This document shows, piece by piece, positions 31,452 to 45,100 of a stretch of 64,000 bases of DNA. The DNA is taken from the NCBI RefSeq assembly GCF_964019385.1, contig NC_088645.1:12639769-12703768 (forward strand). The letters run 5' to 3'. Position 1 is the stretch's first letter; each line of letters starts with the position of its first letter. Position numbers and translations under genes: made by a program. The DNA comes from Sycon ciliatum (Eukaryota; Porifera; Calcarea; Leucosolenida; Sycettidae). The notes under the pieces are model-generated. The model searched no databases and had not been told where the DNA came from. It was given only the letters and a program-made list of their open reading frames with translations.

Positions 31452-34400
31452 TTAAGGGGGCACATCACCCAAAAATTCGCTGAAAAATCGAATTTGTAAA
31501 TTCATATTGAGTGCTACGTCAGTTGAAAGAGCATGAATAGCTGCAAATTCTCTGAAAACTGTGTCCCTATCTGACCAGCCGTTCAAGAGTTATGGCCGAA
31601 AATGTGCCCTTGCAAGGAAAGATTTTTTTGTTGCATGCTGTCATTTGTTGGCAGCACTGTATTTGAATGTGAGCAGACCGTGCGCAACTTGTCGTATTAT
31701 GGAAACACGCGAAAGTGTGCAGAATTTTGCCCCAAGTCCAAAAAAGTCCAAAAAATCACGTTAAAAAACCACGTATTGGGCTGCACGGCGGCGGGCGAAG
31801 CCCGCCGCCGTGCAGCAGGACTTTTGCCAGCACCCTCGTGACGTTGCAGATATGTGGCTTGATTATTGTAGTTGACGTTGATTTAGTGACTTTGGCAAGT
31901 TTGAGTCGTGTCAAGAAGTCAGGTAGGATTCAGTACTAGGCAGTAGTGAAACGTGAGTGGCAGTCTTTGCCGGTTTCTGAGGGCATCCTGGATTTGGTGT
32001 GCAGCGCTGTGGAAATGGCTTGCTGTGGAGGTTCCAGCACTGGATGTTGTATCAAAGGTACGACCTCGTAGCACGTGCTAAACCTAAAAAAATTCAAAAA
32101 TAGACTTGGGCCTGTGGGAGTCCGCGAGAGAACGCCCACTCGTTCCGTTGTGACAGATTCCAGGGCCACGTAGAGGGGCCCTACCCCACCACCCATGGCT
32201 GCTTCTGGACTTGTTTTAGGTTTGGGTCCCGCGCACGGACAGAATGGGCAGGAAAATGTGAAAAAAATGTAAATGCATTTGTTTGGCTCCTGGGTGGCTC
32301 GCACACCGTGGCACTATGCCGGAAATTTGAGTTTTTCCGGCCTGGAAAGCCTGTCAGTGAGGCGCAAGAACTTGTAAATCATGTCCTGAGGGCCAGCATA
32401 GTGGCAGGAGTGTGTGGTCAAAATTTCACTCAAATCCACTGAGAAACACCAAAGTTACGGTCAAATGAATGCCATATGAAATTTTTGGGTGATGTGCCCC
32501 CTTAAGGGGGCACATCACCCAAAAATTCGCTGAAAAATCGAATTTGTAAATTCATATTGAGTGCTACGTCAGTTGAAAGAGCATGAATAGCTGCAAATTC
32601 TCTGAAAACTGTGTCCCTATCTGACCAGCCGTTCAAGAGTTATGGCCGAAAATGTGCCCTTGCAAGGAAAGATTTTTTTGTTGCATGCTGTCATTTGTTG
32701 GCAGCACTGTATTTGAATGTGAGCAGACCGTGCGCAACTTGTCGTATTATGGAAACACGCGAAAGTGTGCAGAATTTTGCCCCAAGTCCAAAAAAGTCCA
32801 AAAAATCACGTTAAAAAACCACGTATTGGGCTGCACGGCGGCGGGCGAAGCCCGCCGCCGTGCAGCAGGACTTTTGCCAGCACCCTCGTGACGTTGCAGA
32901 TATGTGGCTTGATTATTGTAGTTGACGTTGATTTAGTGACTTTGGCAAGTTTGAGTCGTGTCAAGAAGTCAGGTAGGATTCAGTACTAGGCAGTAGTGAA
33001 ACGTGAGTGGCAGTCTTTGCCGGTTTCTGAGGGCATCCTGGATTTGGTGTGCAGCGCTGTGGAAATGGCTTGCTGTGGAGGTTCCAGCACTGGATGTTGT
33101 ATCAAAGGTACGACCTCGTAGCACGTGCTAAACCTAAAAAAATTCAAAAATAGACTTGGGCCTGTGGGAGTCCGCGAGAGAACGCCCACTCGTTCCGTTG
33201 TGACAGATTCCAGGGCCACGTAGAGGGGCCCTACCCCACCACCCATGGCTGCTTCTGGACTTGTTTTAGGTTTGGGTCCCGCGCACGGACAGAATGGGCA
33301 GGAAAATGTGAAAAAAATGTAAATGCATTTGTTTGGCTCCTGGGTGGCTCGCACACCGTGGCACTATGCCGGAAATTTGAGTTTTTCCGGCCTGGAAAGC
33401 CTGTCAGTGAGGCGCAAGAACTTGTAAATCATGTCCTGAGGGCCAGCATAGTGGCAGGAGTGTGTGGTCAAAATTTCACTCAAATCCACTGAGAAACACC
33501 AAAGTTACGGTCAAATGAATGCCATATGAAATTTTTGGGTGATGTGCCCCCTTAAGGGGGCACATCACCCAAAAATTCGCTGAAAAATCGAATTTGTAAA
33601 TTCATATTGAGTGCTACGTCAGTTGAAAGAGCATGAATAGCTGCAAATTCTCTGAAAACTGTGTCCCTATCTGACCAGCCGTTCAAGAGTTATGGCCGAA
33701 AATGTGCCCTTGCAAGGAAAGATTTTTTTGTTGCATGCTGTCATTTGTTGGCAGCACTGTATTTGAATGTGAGCAGACCGTGCGCAACTTGTCGTATTAT
33801 GGAAACACGCGAAAGTGTGCAGAATTTTGCCCCAAGTCCAAAAAAGTCCAAAAAATCACGTTAAAAAACCACGTATTGGGCTGCACGGCGGCGGGCGAAG
33901 CCCGCCGCCGTGCAGCAGGACTTTTGCCAGCACCCTCGTGACGTTGCAGATATGTGGCTTGATTATTGTAGTTGACGTTGATTTAGTGACTTTGGCAAGT
34001 TTGAGTCGTGTCAAGAAGTCAGGTAGGATTCAGTACTAGGCAGTAGTGAAACGTGAGTGGCAGTCTTTGCCGGTTTCTGAGGGCATCCTGGATTTGGTGT
34101 GCAGCGCTGTGGAAATGGCTTGCTGTGGAGGTTCCAGCACTGGATGTTGTATCAAAGGTACGACCTCGTAGCACGTGCTAAACCTAAAAAAATTCAAAAA
34201 TAGACTTGGGCCTGTGGGAGTCCGCGAGAGAACGCCCACTCGTTCCGTTGTGACAGATTCCAGGGCCACGTAGAGGGGCCCTACCCCACCACCCATGGCT
34301 GCTTCTGGACTTGTTTTAGGTTTGGGTCCCGCGCACGGACAGAATGGGCAGGAAAATGTGAAAAAAATGTAAATGCATTTGTTTGGCTCCTGGGTGGCTC

Positions 34401-37400
34401 GCACACCGTGGCACTATGCCGGAAATTTGAGTTTTTCCGGCCTGGAAAGCCTGTCAGTGAGGCGCAAGAACTTGTAAATCATGTCCTGAGGGCCAGCATA
34501 GTGGCAGGAGTGTGTGGTCAAAATTTCACTCAAATCCACTGAGAAACACCAAAGTTACGGTCAATTGAATGCCATATGAAATTTTTGGGTGATGTGCCCC
34601 CTTAAGGGGGCACATCACCCAAAAATTCGCTGAAAAATCGAATTTGTAAATTCATATTGAGTGCTACGTCAGTTGAAAGAGCATGAATAGCTGCAAATTC
34701 TCTGAAAACTGTGTCCCTATCTGACCAGCCGTTCAAGAGTTATGGCCGAAAATGTGCCCTTGCAAGGAAAGATTTTTTTGTTGCATGCTGTCATTTGTTG
34801 GCAGCACTGTATTTGAATGTGAGCAGACCGTGCGCAACTTGTCGTATTATGGAAACACGCGAAAGTGTGCAGAATTTTGCCCCAAGTCCAAAAAAGTCCA
34901 AAAAATCACGTTAAAAAACCACGTATTGGGCTGCACGGCGGCGGGCGAAGCCCGCCGCCGTGCAGCAGGACTTTTGCCAGCACCCTCGTGACGTTGCAGA
35001 TATGTGGCTTGATTATTGTAGTTGACGTTGATTTAGTGACTTTGGCAAGTTTGAGTCGTGTCAAGAAGTCAGGTAGGATTCAGTACTAGGCAGTAGTGAA
35101 ACGTGAGTGGCAGTCTTTGCCGGTTTCTGAGGGCATCCTGGATTTGGTGTGCAGCGCTGTGGAAATGGCTTGCTGTGGAGGTTCCAGCACTGGATGTTGT
35201 ATCAAAGGTACGACCTCGTAGCACGTGCTAAACCTAAAAAAATTCAAAAATAGACTTGGGCCTGTGGGAGTCCGCGAGAGAACGCCCACTCGTTCCGTTG
35301 TGACAGATTCCAGGGCCACGTAGAGGGGCCCTACCCCACCACCCATGGCTGCTTCTGGACTTGTTTTAGGTTTGGGTCCCGCGCACGGACAGAATGGGCA
35401 GGAAAATGTGAAAAAAATGTAAATGCATTTGTTTGGCTCCTGGGTGGCTCGCACACCGTGGCACTATGCCGGAAATTTGAGTTTTTCCGGCCTGGAAAGC
35501 CTGTCAGTGAGGCGCAAGAACTTGTAAATCATGTCCTGAGGGCCAGCATAGTGGCAGGAGTGTGTGGTCAAAATTTCACTCAAATCCACTGAGAAACACC
35601 AAAGTTACGGTCAATTGAATGCCATATGAAATTTTTGGGTGATGTGCCCCCTTAAGGGGGCACATCACCCAAAAATTCGCTGAAAAATCGAATTTGTAAA
35701 TTCATATTGAGTGCTACGTCAGTTGAAAGAGCATGAATAGCTGCAAATTCTCTGAAAACTGTGTCCCTATCTGACCAGCCGTTCAAGAGTTATGGCCGAA
35801 AATGTGCCCTTGCAAGGAAAGATTTTTTTGTTGCATGCTGTCATTTGTTGGCAGCACTGTATTTGAATGTGAGCAGACCGTGCGCAACTTGTCGTATTAT
35901 GGAAACACGCGAAAGTGTGCAGAATTTTGCCCCAAGTCCAAAAAAGTCCAAAAAATCACGTTAAAAAACCACGTATTGGGCTGCACGGCGGCGGGCGAAG
36001 CCCGCCGCCGTGCAGCAGGACTTTTGCCAGCACCCTCGTGACGTTGCAGATATGTGGCTTGATTATTGTAGTTGACGTTGATTTAGTGACTTTGGCAAGT
36101 TTGAGTCGTGTCAAGAAGTCAGGTAGGATTCAGTACTAGGCAGTAGTGAAACGTGAGTGGCAGTCTTTGCCGGTTTCTGAGGGCATCCTGGATTTGGTGT
36201 GCAGCGCTGTGGAAATGGCTTGCTGTGGAGGTTCCAGCACTGGATGTTGTATCAAAGGTACGACCTCGTAGCACGTGCTAAACCTAAAAAAATTCAAAAA
36301 TAGACTTGGGCCTGTGGGAGTCCGCGAGAGAACGCCCACTCGTTCCGTTGTGACAGATTCCAGGGCCACGTAGAGGGGCCCTACCCCACCACCCATGGCT
36401 GCTTCTGGACTTGTTTTAGGTTTGGGTCCCGCGCACGGACAGAATGGGCAGGAAAATGTGAAAAAAATGTAAATGCATTTGTTTGGCTCCTGGGTGGCTC
36501 GCACACCGTGGCACTATGCCGGAAATTTGAGTTTTTCCGGCCTGGAAAGCCTGTCAGTGAGGCGCAAGAACTTGTAAATCATGTCCTGAGGGCCAGCATA
36601 GTGGCAGGAGTGTGTGGTCAAAATTTCACTCAAATCCACTGAGAAACACCAAAGTTACGGTCAATTGAATGCCATATGAAATTTTTGGGTGATGTGCCCC
36701 CTTAAGGGGGCACATCACCCAAAAATTCGCTGAAAAATCGAATTTGTAAATTCATATTGAGTGCTACGTCAGTTGAAAGAGCATGAATAGCTGCAAATTC
36801 TCTGAAAACTGTGTCCCTATCTGACCAGCCGTTCAAGAGTTATGGCCGAAAATGTGCCCTTGCAAGGAAAGATTTTTTTGTTGCATGCTGTCATTTGTTG
36901 GCAGCACTGTATTTGAATGTGAGCAGACCGTGCGCAACTTGTCGTATTATGGAAACACGCGAAAGTGTGCAGAATTTTGCCCCAAGTCCAAAAAAGTCCA
37001 AAAAATCACGTTAAAAAACCACGTATTGGGCTGCACGGCGGCGGGCGAAGCCCGCCGCCGTGCAGCAGGACTTTTGCCAGCACCCTCGTGACGTTGCAGA
37101 TATGTGGCTTGATTATTGTAGTTGACGTTGATTTAGTGACTTTGGCAAGTTTGAGTCGTGTCAAGAAGTCAGGTAGGATTCAGTACTAGGCAGTAGTGAA
37201 ACGTGAGTGGCAGTCTTTGCCGGTTTCTGAGGGCATCCTGGATTTGGTGTGCAGCGCTGTGGAAATGGCTTGCTGTGGAGGTTCCAGCACTGGATGTTGT
37301 ATCAAAGGTACGACCTCGTAGCACGTGCTAAACCTAAAAAAATTCAAAAATAGACTTGGGCCTGTGGGAGTCCGCGAGAGAACGCCCACTCGTTCCGTTG

Positions 37401-40400
37401 TGACAGATTCCAGGGCCACGTAGAGGGGCCCTACCCCACCACCCATGGCTGCTTCTGGACTTGTTTTAGGTTTGGGTCCCGCGCACGGACAGAATGGGCA
37501 GGAAAATGTGAAAAAAATGTAAATGCATTTGTTTGGCTCCTGGGTGGCTCGCACACCGTGGCACTATGCCGGAAATTTGAGTTTTTCCGGCCTGGAAAGC
37601 CTGTCAGTGAGGCGCAAGAACTTGTAAATCATGTCCTGAGGGCCAGCATAGTGGCAGGAGTGTGTGGTCAAAATTTCACTCAAATCCACTGAGAAACACC
37701 AAAGTTACGGTCAATTGAATGCCATATGAAATTTTTGGGTGATGTGCCCCCTTAAGGGGGCACATCACCCAAAAATTCGCTGAAAAATCGAATTTGTAAA
37801 TTCATATTGAGTGCTACGTCAGTTGAAAGAGCATGAATAGCTGCAAATTCTCTGAAAACTGTGTCCCTATCTGACCAGCCGTTCAAGAGTTATGGCCGAA
37901 AATGTGCCCTTGCAAGGAAAGATTTTTTTGTTGCATGCTGTCATTTGTTGGCAGCACTGTATTTGAATGTGAGCAGACCGTGCGCAACTTGTCGTATTAT
38001 GGAAACACGCGAAAGTGTGCAGAATTTTTCCCCAAGTCCAAAAAAGTCCAAAAAATCACGTTAAAAAACCACGTATTGGGCTGCACGGCGGCGGGCGAAG
38101 CCCGCCGCCGTGCAGCAGGACTTTTGCCAGCACCCTCGTGACGTTGCAGATATGTGGCTTGATTATTGTAGTTGACGTTGATTTAGTGACTTTGGCAAGT
38201 TTGAGTCGTGTCAAGAAGTCAGGTAGGATTCAGTACTAGGCAGTAGTGAAACGTGAGTGGCAGTCTTTGCCGGTTTCTGAGGGCATCCTGGATTTGGTGT
38301 GCAGCGCTGTGGAAATGGCTTGCTGTGGAGGTTCCAGCACTGGATGTTGTATCAAAGGTACGACCTCGTAGCACGTGCTAAACCTAAAAAAATTCAAAAA
38401 TAGACTTGGGCCTGTGGGAGTCCGCGAGAGAACGCCCACTCGTTCCGTTGTGACAGATTCCAGGGCCACGTAGAGGGGCCCTACCCCACCACCCATGGCT
38501 GCTTCTGGACTTGTTTTAGGTTTGGGTCCCGCGCACGGACAGAATGGGCAGGAAAATGTGAAAAAAATGTAAATGCATTTGTTTGGCTCCTGGGTGGCTC
38601 GCACACCGTGGCACTATGCCGGAAATTTGAGTTTTTCCGGCCTGGAAAGCCTGTCAGTGAGGCGCAAGAACTTGTAAATCATGTCCTGAGGGCCAGCATA
38701 GTGGCAGGAGTGTGTGGTCAAAATTTCACTCAAATCCACTGAGAAACACCAAAGTTACGGTCAATTGAATGCCATATGAAATTTTTGGGTGATGTGCCCC
38801 CTTAAGGGGGCACATCACCCAAAAATTCGCTGAAAAATCGAATTTGTAAATTCATATTGAGTGCTACGTCAGTTGAAAGAGCATGAATAGCTGCAAATTC
38901 TCTGAAAACTGTGTCCCTATCTGACCAGCCGTTCAAGAGTTATGGCCGAAAATGTGCCCTTGCAAGGAAAGATTTTTTTGTTGCATGCTGTCATTTGTTG
39001 GCAGCACTGTATTTGAATGTGAGCAGACCGTGCGCAACTTGTCGTATTATGGAAACACGCGAAAGTGTGCAGAATTTTGCCCCAAGTCCAAAAAAGTCCA
39101 AAAAATCACGTTAAAAAACCACGTATTGGGCTGCACGGCGGCGGGCGAAGCCCGCCGCCGTGCAGCAGGACTTTTGCCAGCACCCTCGTGACGTTGCAGA
39201 TATGTGGCTTGATTATTGTAGTTGACGTTGATTTAGTGACTTTGGCAAGTTTGAGTCGTGTCAAGAAGTCAGGTAGGATTCAGTACTAGGCAGTAGTGAA
39301 ACGTGAGTGGCAGTCTTTGCCGGTTTCTGAGGGCATCCTGGATTTGGTGTGCAGCGCTGTGGAAATGGCTTGCTGTGGAGGTTCCAGCACTGGATGTTGT
39401 ATCAAAGGTACGACCTCGTAGCACGTGCTAAACCTAAAAAAATTCAAAAATAGACTTGGGCCTGTGGGAGTCCGCGAGAGAACGCCCACTCGTTCCGTTG
39501 TGACAGATTCCAGGGCCACGTAGAGGGGCCCTACCCCACCACCCATGGCTGCTTCTGGACTTGTTTTAGGTTTGGGTCCCGCGCACGGACAGAATGGGCA
39601 GGAAAATGTGAAAAAAATGTAAATGCATTTGTTTGGCTCCTGGGTGGCTCGCACACCGTGGCACTATGCCGGAAATTTGAGTTTTTCCGGCCTGGAAAGC
39701 CTGTCAGTGAGGCGCAAGAACTTGTAAATCATGTCCTGAGGGCCAGCATAGTGGCAGGAGTGTGTGGTCAAAATTTCACTCAAATCCACTGAGAAACACC
39801 AAAGTTACGGTCAATTGAATGCCATATGAAATTTTTGGGTGATGTGCCCCCTTAAGGGGGCACATCACCCAAAAATTCGCTGAAAAATCGAATTTGTAAA
39901 TTCATATTGAGTGCTACGTCAGTTGAAAGAGCATGAATAGCTGCAAATTCTCTGAAAACTGTGTCCCTATCTGACCAGCCGTTCAAGAGTTATGGCCGAA
40001 AATGTGCCCTTGCAAGGAAAGATTTTTTTGTTGCATGCTGTCATTTGTTGGCAGCACTGTATTTGAATGTGAGCAGACCGTGCGCAACTTGTCGTATTAT
40101 GGAAACACGCGAAAGTGTGCAGAATTTTGCCCCAAGTCCAAAAAAGTCCAAAAAATCACGTTAAAAAACCACGTATTGGGCTGCACGGCGGCGGGCGAAG
40201 CCCGCCGCCGTGCAGCAGGACTTTTGCCAGCACCCTCGTGACGTTGCAGATATGTGGCTTGATTATTGTAGTTGACGTTGATTTAGTGACTTTGGCAAGT
40301 TTGAGTCGTGTCAAGAAGTCAGGTAGGATTCAGTACTAGGCAGTAGTGAAACGTGAGTGGCAGTCTTTGCCGGTTTCTGAGGGCATCCTGGATTTGGTGT

Positions 40401-43400
40401 GCAGCGCTGTGGAAATGGCTTGCTGTGGAGGTTCCAGCACTGGATGTTGTATCAAAGGTACGACCTCGTAGCACGTGCTAAACCTAAAAAAATTCAAAAA
40501 TAGACTTGGGCCTGTGGGAGTCCGCGAGAGAACGCCCACTCGTTCCGTTGTGACAGATTCCAGGGCCACGTAGAGGGGCCCTACCCCACCACCCATGGCT
40601 GCTTCTGGACTTGTTTTAGGTTTGGGTCCCGCGCACGGACAGAATGGGCAGGAAAATGTGAAAAAAATGTAAATGCATTTGTTTGGCTCCTGGGTGGCTC
40701 GCACACCGTGGCACTATGCCGGAAATTTGAGTTTTTCCGGCCTGGAAAGCCTGTCAGTGAGGCGCAAGAACTTGTAAATCATGTCCTGAGGGCCAGCATA
40801 GTGGCAGGAGTGTGTGGTCAAAATTTCACTCAAATCCACTGAGAAACACCAAAGTTACGGTCAATTGAATGCCATATGAAATTTTTGGGTGATGTGCCCC
40901 CTTAAGGGGGCACATCACCCAAAAATTCGCTGAAAAATCGAATTTGTAAATTCATATTGAGTGCTACGTCAGTTGAAAGAGCATGAATAGCTGCAAATTC
41001 TCTGAAAACTGTGTCCCTATCTGACCAGCCGTTCAAGAGTTATGGCCGAAAATGTGCCCTTGCAAGGAAAGATTTTTTTGTTGCATGCTGTCATTTGTTG
41101 GCAGCACTGTATTTGAATGTGAGCAGACCGTGCGCAACTTGTCGTATTATGGAAACACGCGAAAGTGTGCAGAATTTTGCCCCAAGTCCAAAAAAGTCCA
41201 AAAAATCACGTTAAAAAACCACGTATTGGGCTGCACGGCGGCGGGCGAAGCCCGCCGCCGTGCAGCAGGACTTTTGCCAGCACCCTCGTGACGTTGCAGA
41301 TATGTGGCTTGATTATTGTAGTTGACGTTGATTTAGTGACTTTGGCAAGTTTGAGTCGTGTCAAGAAGTCAGGTAGGATTCAGTACTAGGCAGTAGTGAA
41401 ACGTGAGTGGCAGTCTTTGCCGGTTTCTGAGGGCATCCTGGATTTGGTGTGCAGCGCTGTGGAAATGGCTTGCTGTGGAGGTTCCAGCACTGGATGTTGT
41501 ATCAAAGGTACGACCTCGTAGCACGTGCTAAACCTAAAAAAATTCAAAAATTGACTTGGGCCTGTGGGAGTCCGCGAGAGAACGCCCACTCGTTCCGTTG
41601 TGACAGATTCCAGGGCCACGTAGAGGGGCCCTACCCCACCACCCATGGCTGCTTCTGGACTTGTTTTAGGTTTGGGTCCCGCGCACGGACAGAATGGGCA
41701 GGAAAATGTGAAAAAAATGTAAATGCATTTGTTTGGCTCCTGGGTGGCTCGCACACCGTGGCACTATGCCGGAAATTTGAGTTTTTCCGGCCTGGAAAGC
41801 CTGTCAGTGAGGCGCAAGAACTTGTAAATCATGTCCTGAGGGCCAGCATAGTGGCAGGAGTGTGTGGTCAAAATTTCACTCAAATCCACTGAGAAACACC
41901 AAAGTTACGGTCAATTGAATGCCATATGAAATTTTTGGGTGATGTGCCCCCTTAAGGGGGCACATCACCCAAAAATTCGCTGAAAAATCGAATTTGTAAA
42001 TTCATATTGAGTGCTACGTCAGTTGAAAGAGCATGAATAGCTGCAAATTCTCTGAAAACTGTGTCCCTATCTGACCAGCCGTTCAAGAGTTATGGCCGAA
42101 AATGTGCCCTTGCAAGGAAAGATTTTTTTGTTGCATGCTGTCATTTGTTGGCAGCACTGTATTTGAATGTGAGCAGACCGTGCGCAACTTGTCGTATTAT
42201 GGAAACACGCGAAAGTGTGCAGAATTTTGCCCCAAGTCCAAAAAAGTCCAAAAAATCACGTTAAAAAACCACGTATTGGGCTGCACGGCGGCGGGCGAAG
42301 CCCGCCGCCGTGCAGCAGGACTTTTGCCAGCACCCTCGTGACGTTGCAGATATGTGGCTTGATTATTGTAGTTGACGTTGATTTAGTGACTTTGGCAAGT
42401 TTGAGTCGTGTCAAGAAGTCAGGTAGGATTCAGTACTAGGCAGTAGTGAAACGTGAGTGGCAGTCTTTGCCGGTTTCTGAGGGCATCCTGGATTTGGTGT
42501 GCAGCGCTGTGGAAATGGCTTGCTGTGGAGGTTCCAGCACTGGATGTTGTATCAAAGGTACGACCTCGTAGCACGTGCTAAACCTAAAAAAATTCAAAAA
42601 TTGACTTGGGCCTGTGGGAGTCCGCGAGAGAACGCCCACTCGTTCCGTTGTGACAGATTCCAGGGCCACGTAGAGGGGCCCTACCCCACCACCCATGGCT
42701 GCTTCTGGACTTGTTTTAGGTTTGGGTCCCGCGCACGGACAGAATGGGCAGGAAAATGTGAAAAAAATGTAAATGCATTTGTTTGGCTCCTGGGTGGCTC
42801 GCACACCGTGGCACTATGCCGGAAATTTGAGTTTTTCCGGCCTGGAAAGCCTGTCAGTGAGGCGCAAGAACTTGTAAATCATGTCCTGAGGGCCAGCATA
42901 GTGGCAGGAGTGTGTGGTCAAAATTTCACTCAAATCCACTGAGAAACACCAAAGTTACGGTCAATTGAATGCCATATGAAATTTTTGGGTGATGTGCCCC
43001 CTTAAGGGGGCACATCACCCAAAAATTCGCTGAAAAATCGAATTTGTAAATTCATATTGAGTGCTACGTCAGTTGAAAGAGCATGAATAGCTGCAAATTC
43101 TCTGAAAACTGTGTCCCTATCTGACCAGCCGTTCAAGAGTTATGGCCGAAAATGTGCCCTTGCAAGGAAAGATTTTTTTGTTGCATGCTGTCATTTGTTG
43201 GCAGCACTGTATTTGAATGTGAGCAGACCGTGCGCAACTTGTCGTATTATGGAAACACGCGAAAGTGTGCAGAATTTTGCCCCAAGTCCAAAAAAGTCCA
43301 AAAAATCACGTTAAAAAACCACGTATTGGGCTGCACGGCGGCGGGCGAAGCCCGCCGCCGTGCAGCAGGACTTTTGCCAGCACCCTCGTGACGTTGCAGA

Positions 43401-44055
43401 TATGTGGCTTGATTATTGTAGTTGACGTTGATTTAGTGACTTTGGCAAGTTTGAGTCGTGTCAAGAAGTCAGGTAGGATTCAGTACTAGGCAGTAGTGAA
43501 ACGTGAGTGGCAGTCTTTGCCGGTTTCTGAGGGCATCCTGGATTTGGTGTGCAGCGCTGTGGAAATGGCTTGCTGTGGAGGTTCCAGCACTGGATGTTGT
43601 ATCAAAGGTACGACCTCGTAGCACGTGCTAAACCTAAAAAAATTCAAAAATTGACTTGGGCCTGTGGGAGTCCGCGAGAGAACGCCCACTCGTTCCGTTG
43701 TGACAGATTCCAGGGCCACGTAGAGGGGCCCTACCCCACCACCCATGGCTGCTTCTGGACTTGTTTTAGGTTTGGGTCCCGCGCACGGACAGAATGGGCA
43801 GGAAAATGTGAAAAAAATGTAAATGCATTTGTTTGGCTCCTGGGTGGCTCGCACACCGTGGCACTATGCCGGAAATTTGAGTTTTTCCGGCCTGGAAAGC
43901 CTGTCAGTGAGGCGCAAGAACTTGTAAATCATGTCCTGAGGGCCAGCATAGTGGCAGGAGTGTGTGGTCAAAATTTCACTCAAATCCACTGAGAAACACC
44001 AAAGTTACGGTCAATTGAATGCCATATGAAATTTTTGGGTGATGTGCCCCCTTAA

Positions 44056-44282
44056 GGGGGCACATCACCCAAAAATTCGCTGAAAAATCGAATTTGTAAA
44101 TTCATATTGAGTGCTACGTCAGTTGAAAGAGCATGAATAGCTGCAAATTCTCTGAAAACTGTGTCCCTATCTGACCAGCCGTTCAAGAGCCGTTCAAGAG
44201 TTATGGCCGAAAATGTGCCCTTGCAAGGAAAGATTTTTTTGTTGCATGCTGTCATTTGTTGGCAGCACTGTATTTGAATGTG
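44056..44282 (+). mobile_element. Truncated 14th unit
   Basis: Starts with the left terminus after TTAA and follows the unit sequence to GAATGTG, where it joins inverted R1 copy C. A small direct duplication (CCGTTCAAGA twice near 44,180-44,200) is private to this unit. Confidence 0.85.
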
Positions 44283-45100
44283 TGCTTTTTCCGAAGATAT
44301 GGATGCGATTTCAGCAACTAGCACTTGTTTTGACACTGTTGCGAAAACAAGGACGTCACAGTCACAGGTTGAGGCCTCGAGGCCGCCACATTTTTTCGGC
44401 CGTTTTTGTTTTCTTTTTTCTTTTTAGCACACTGGAACGGTAAGCTCGAAGATCGCAGCTCAGCCCAAACGTGGCAAATAATGAAGAATCCTTGTCCCCG
44501 ATCGTGGTTTATTGCAGAATCAAAAAACTCTTTCATTGCACTGAAATGGCACCAAATGCCTGAAAATGCTTGCAATTGGCTTCAATTTTGAATTTTTCCC
44601 CGGGGGAGGATAATGAAGAACCCTTGTGCCCGATCGTAGCGTCTTCTTGGCTTGTTGCAGAATCAAAAAGTCTTTCATTTCAGTTACACTGAAATGGCAC
44701 GAAATACCCCGAAATGCTTGCAATTGGCTTCAATTTTTGAAATTTTTCCCAGGGGACGGCCCCCGGACCCTCCCCCCTTCCATGGCCGCCCCACCTCCAA
44801 AGTCCTGGAAAAGCATAAGTTGAAAAATTATGGCATCTTTGGGAAAGGACTATAAATGTGAGTCTTTTTCACACTTTAAAGCAAGCCATGAAATGATCAA
44901 CATACCAAACATGCATGATACACACGAGACAATGCACCAAGTTCTTACTGTTCTGATATCGTGTTGCAATCCTACATTTTGTGAACGGTGAAGGTTTCTG
45001 AAGACTACATATACGTGCCTCTAACTTAGTGGCTACAATGCAGGTGGTAGAGTGCACACTCGCTCCCTGGAATAGAGCATTGTAGGTACTTGTACATGTA
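44283..45100 (-). repeat. Repeat R1, copy C, first part (inverted)
   Basis: Reverse complement of copies A and B. It is interrupted at 45,100 by the CR1/L2-like insertion and resumes at 46,442. Together with copy B it encloses the TTAA array between inverted repeats. Confidence 0.75.

Larger units (their letters stand above)
30402..44055 (+). repeat. Tandem array of 13 TTAA-type TIR elements
   Basis: Thirteen head-to-tail units with a strict 1,050-bp period. Each is a 1,046-bp element with 22-bp perfect inverted termini (GGGGGCACATCACCCAAAAA plus TT), and neighbours share exactly one TTAA. Units are nearly identical. Variants found by eye are A or T at 31,415 and its equivalents (A in units 1-3, T in 4-13), A or T at 31,052 and its equivalents (T only in units 11-13), and a private G-to-T in unit 8 (38,029). 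No transposase is encoded; the short frames repeated in every unit are not genes. TTAA targets are used by piggyBac-type and some other transposases. Confidence 0.92.

Noticed and set aside
30511-43992. Repeated 67-147 aa frames in every array unit
   Set aside because: They recur only because the unit recurs, lack recognisable domains, and the 147-aa version appears only where one A-to-T change removes a stop (units 11-13).
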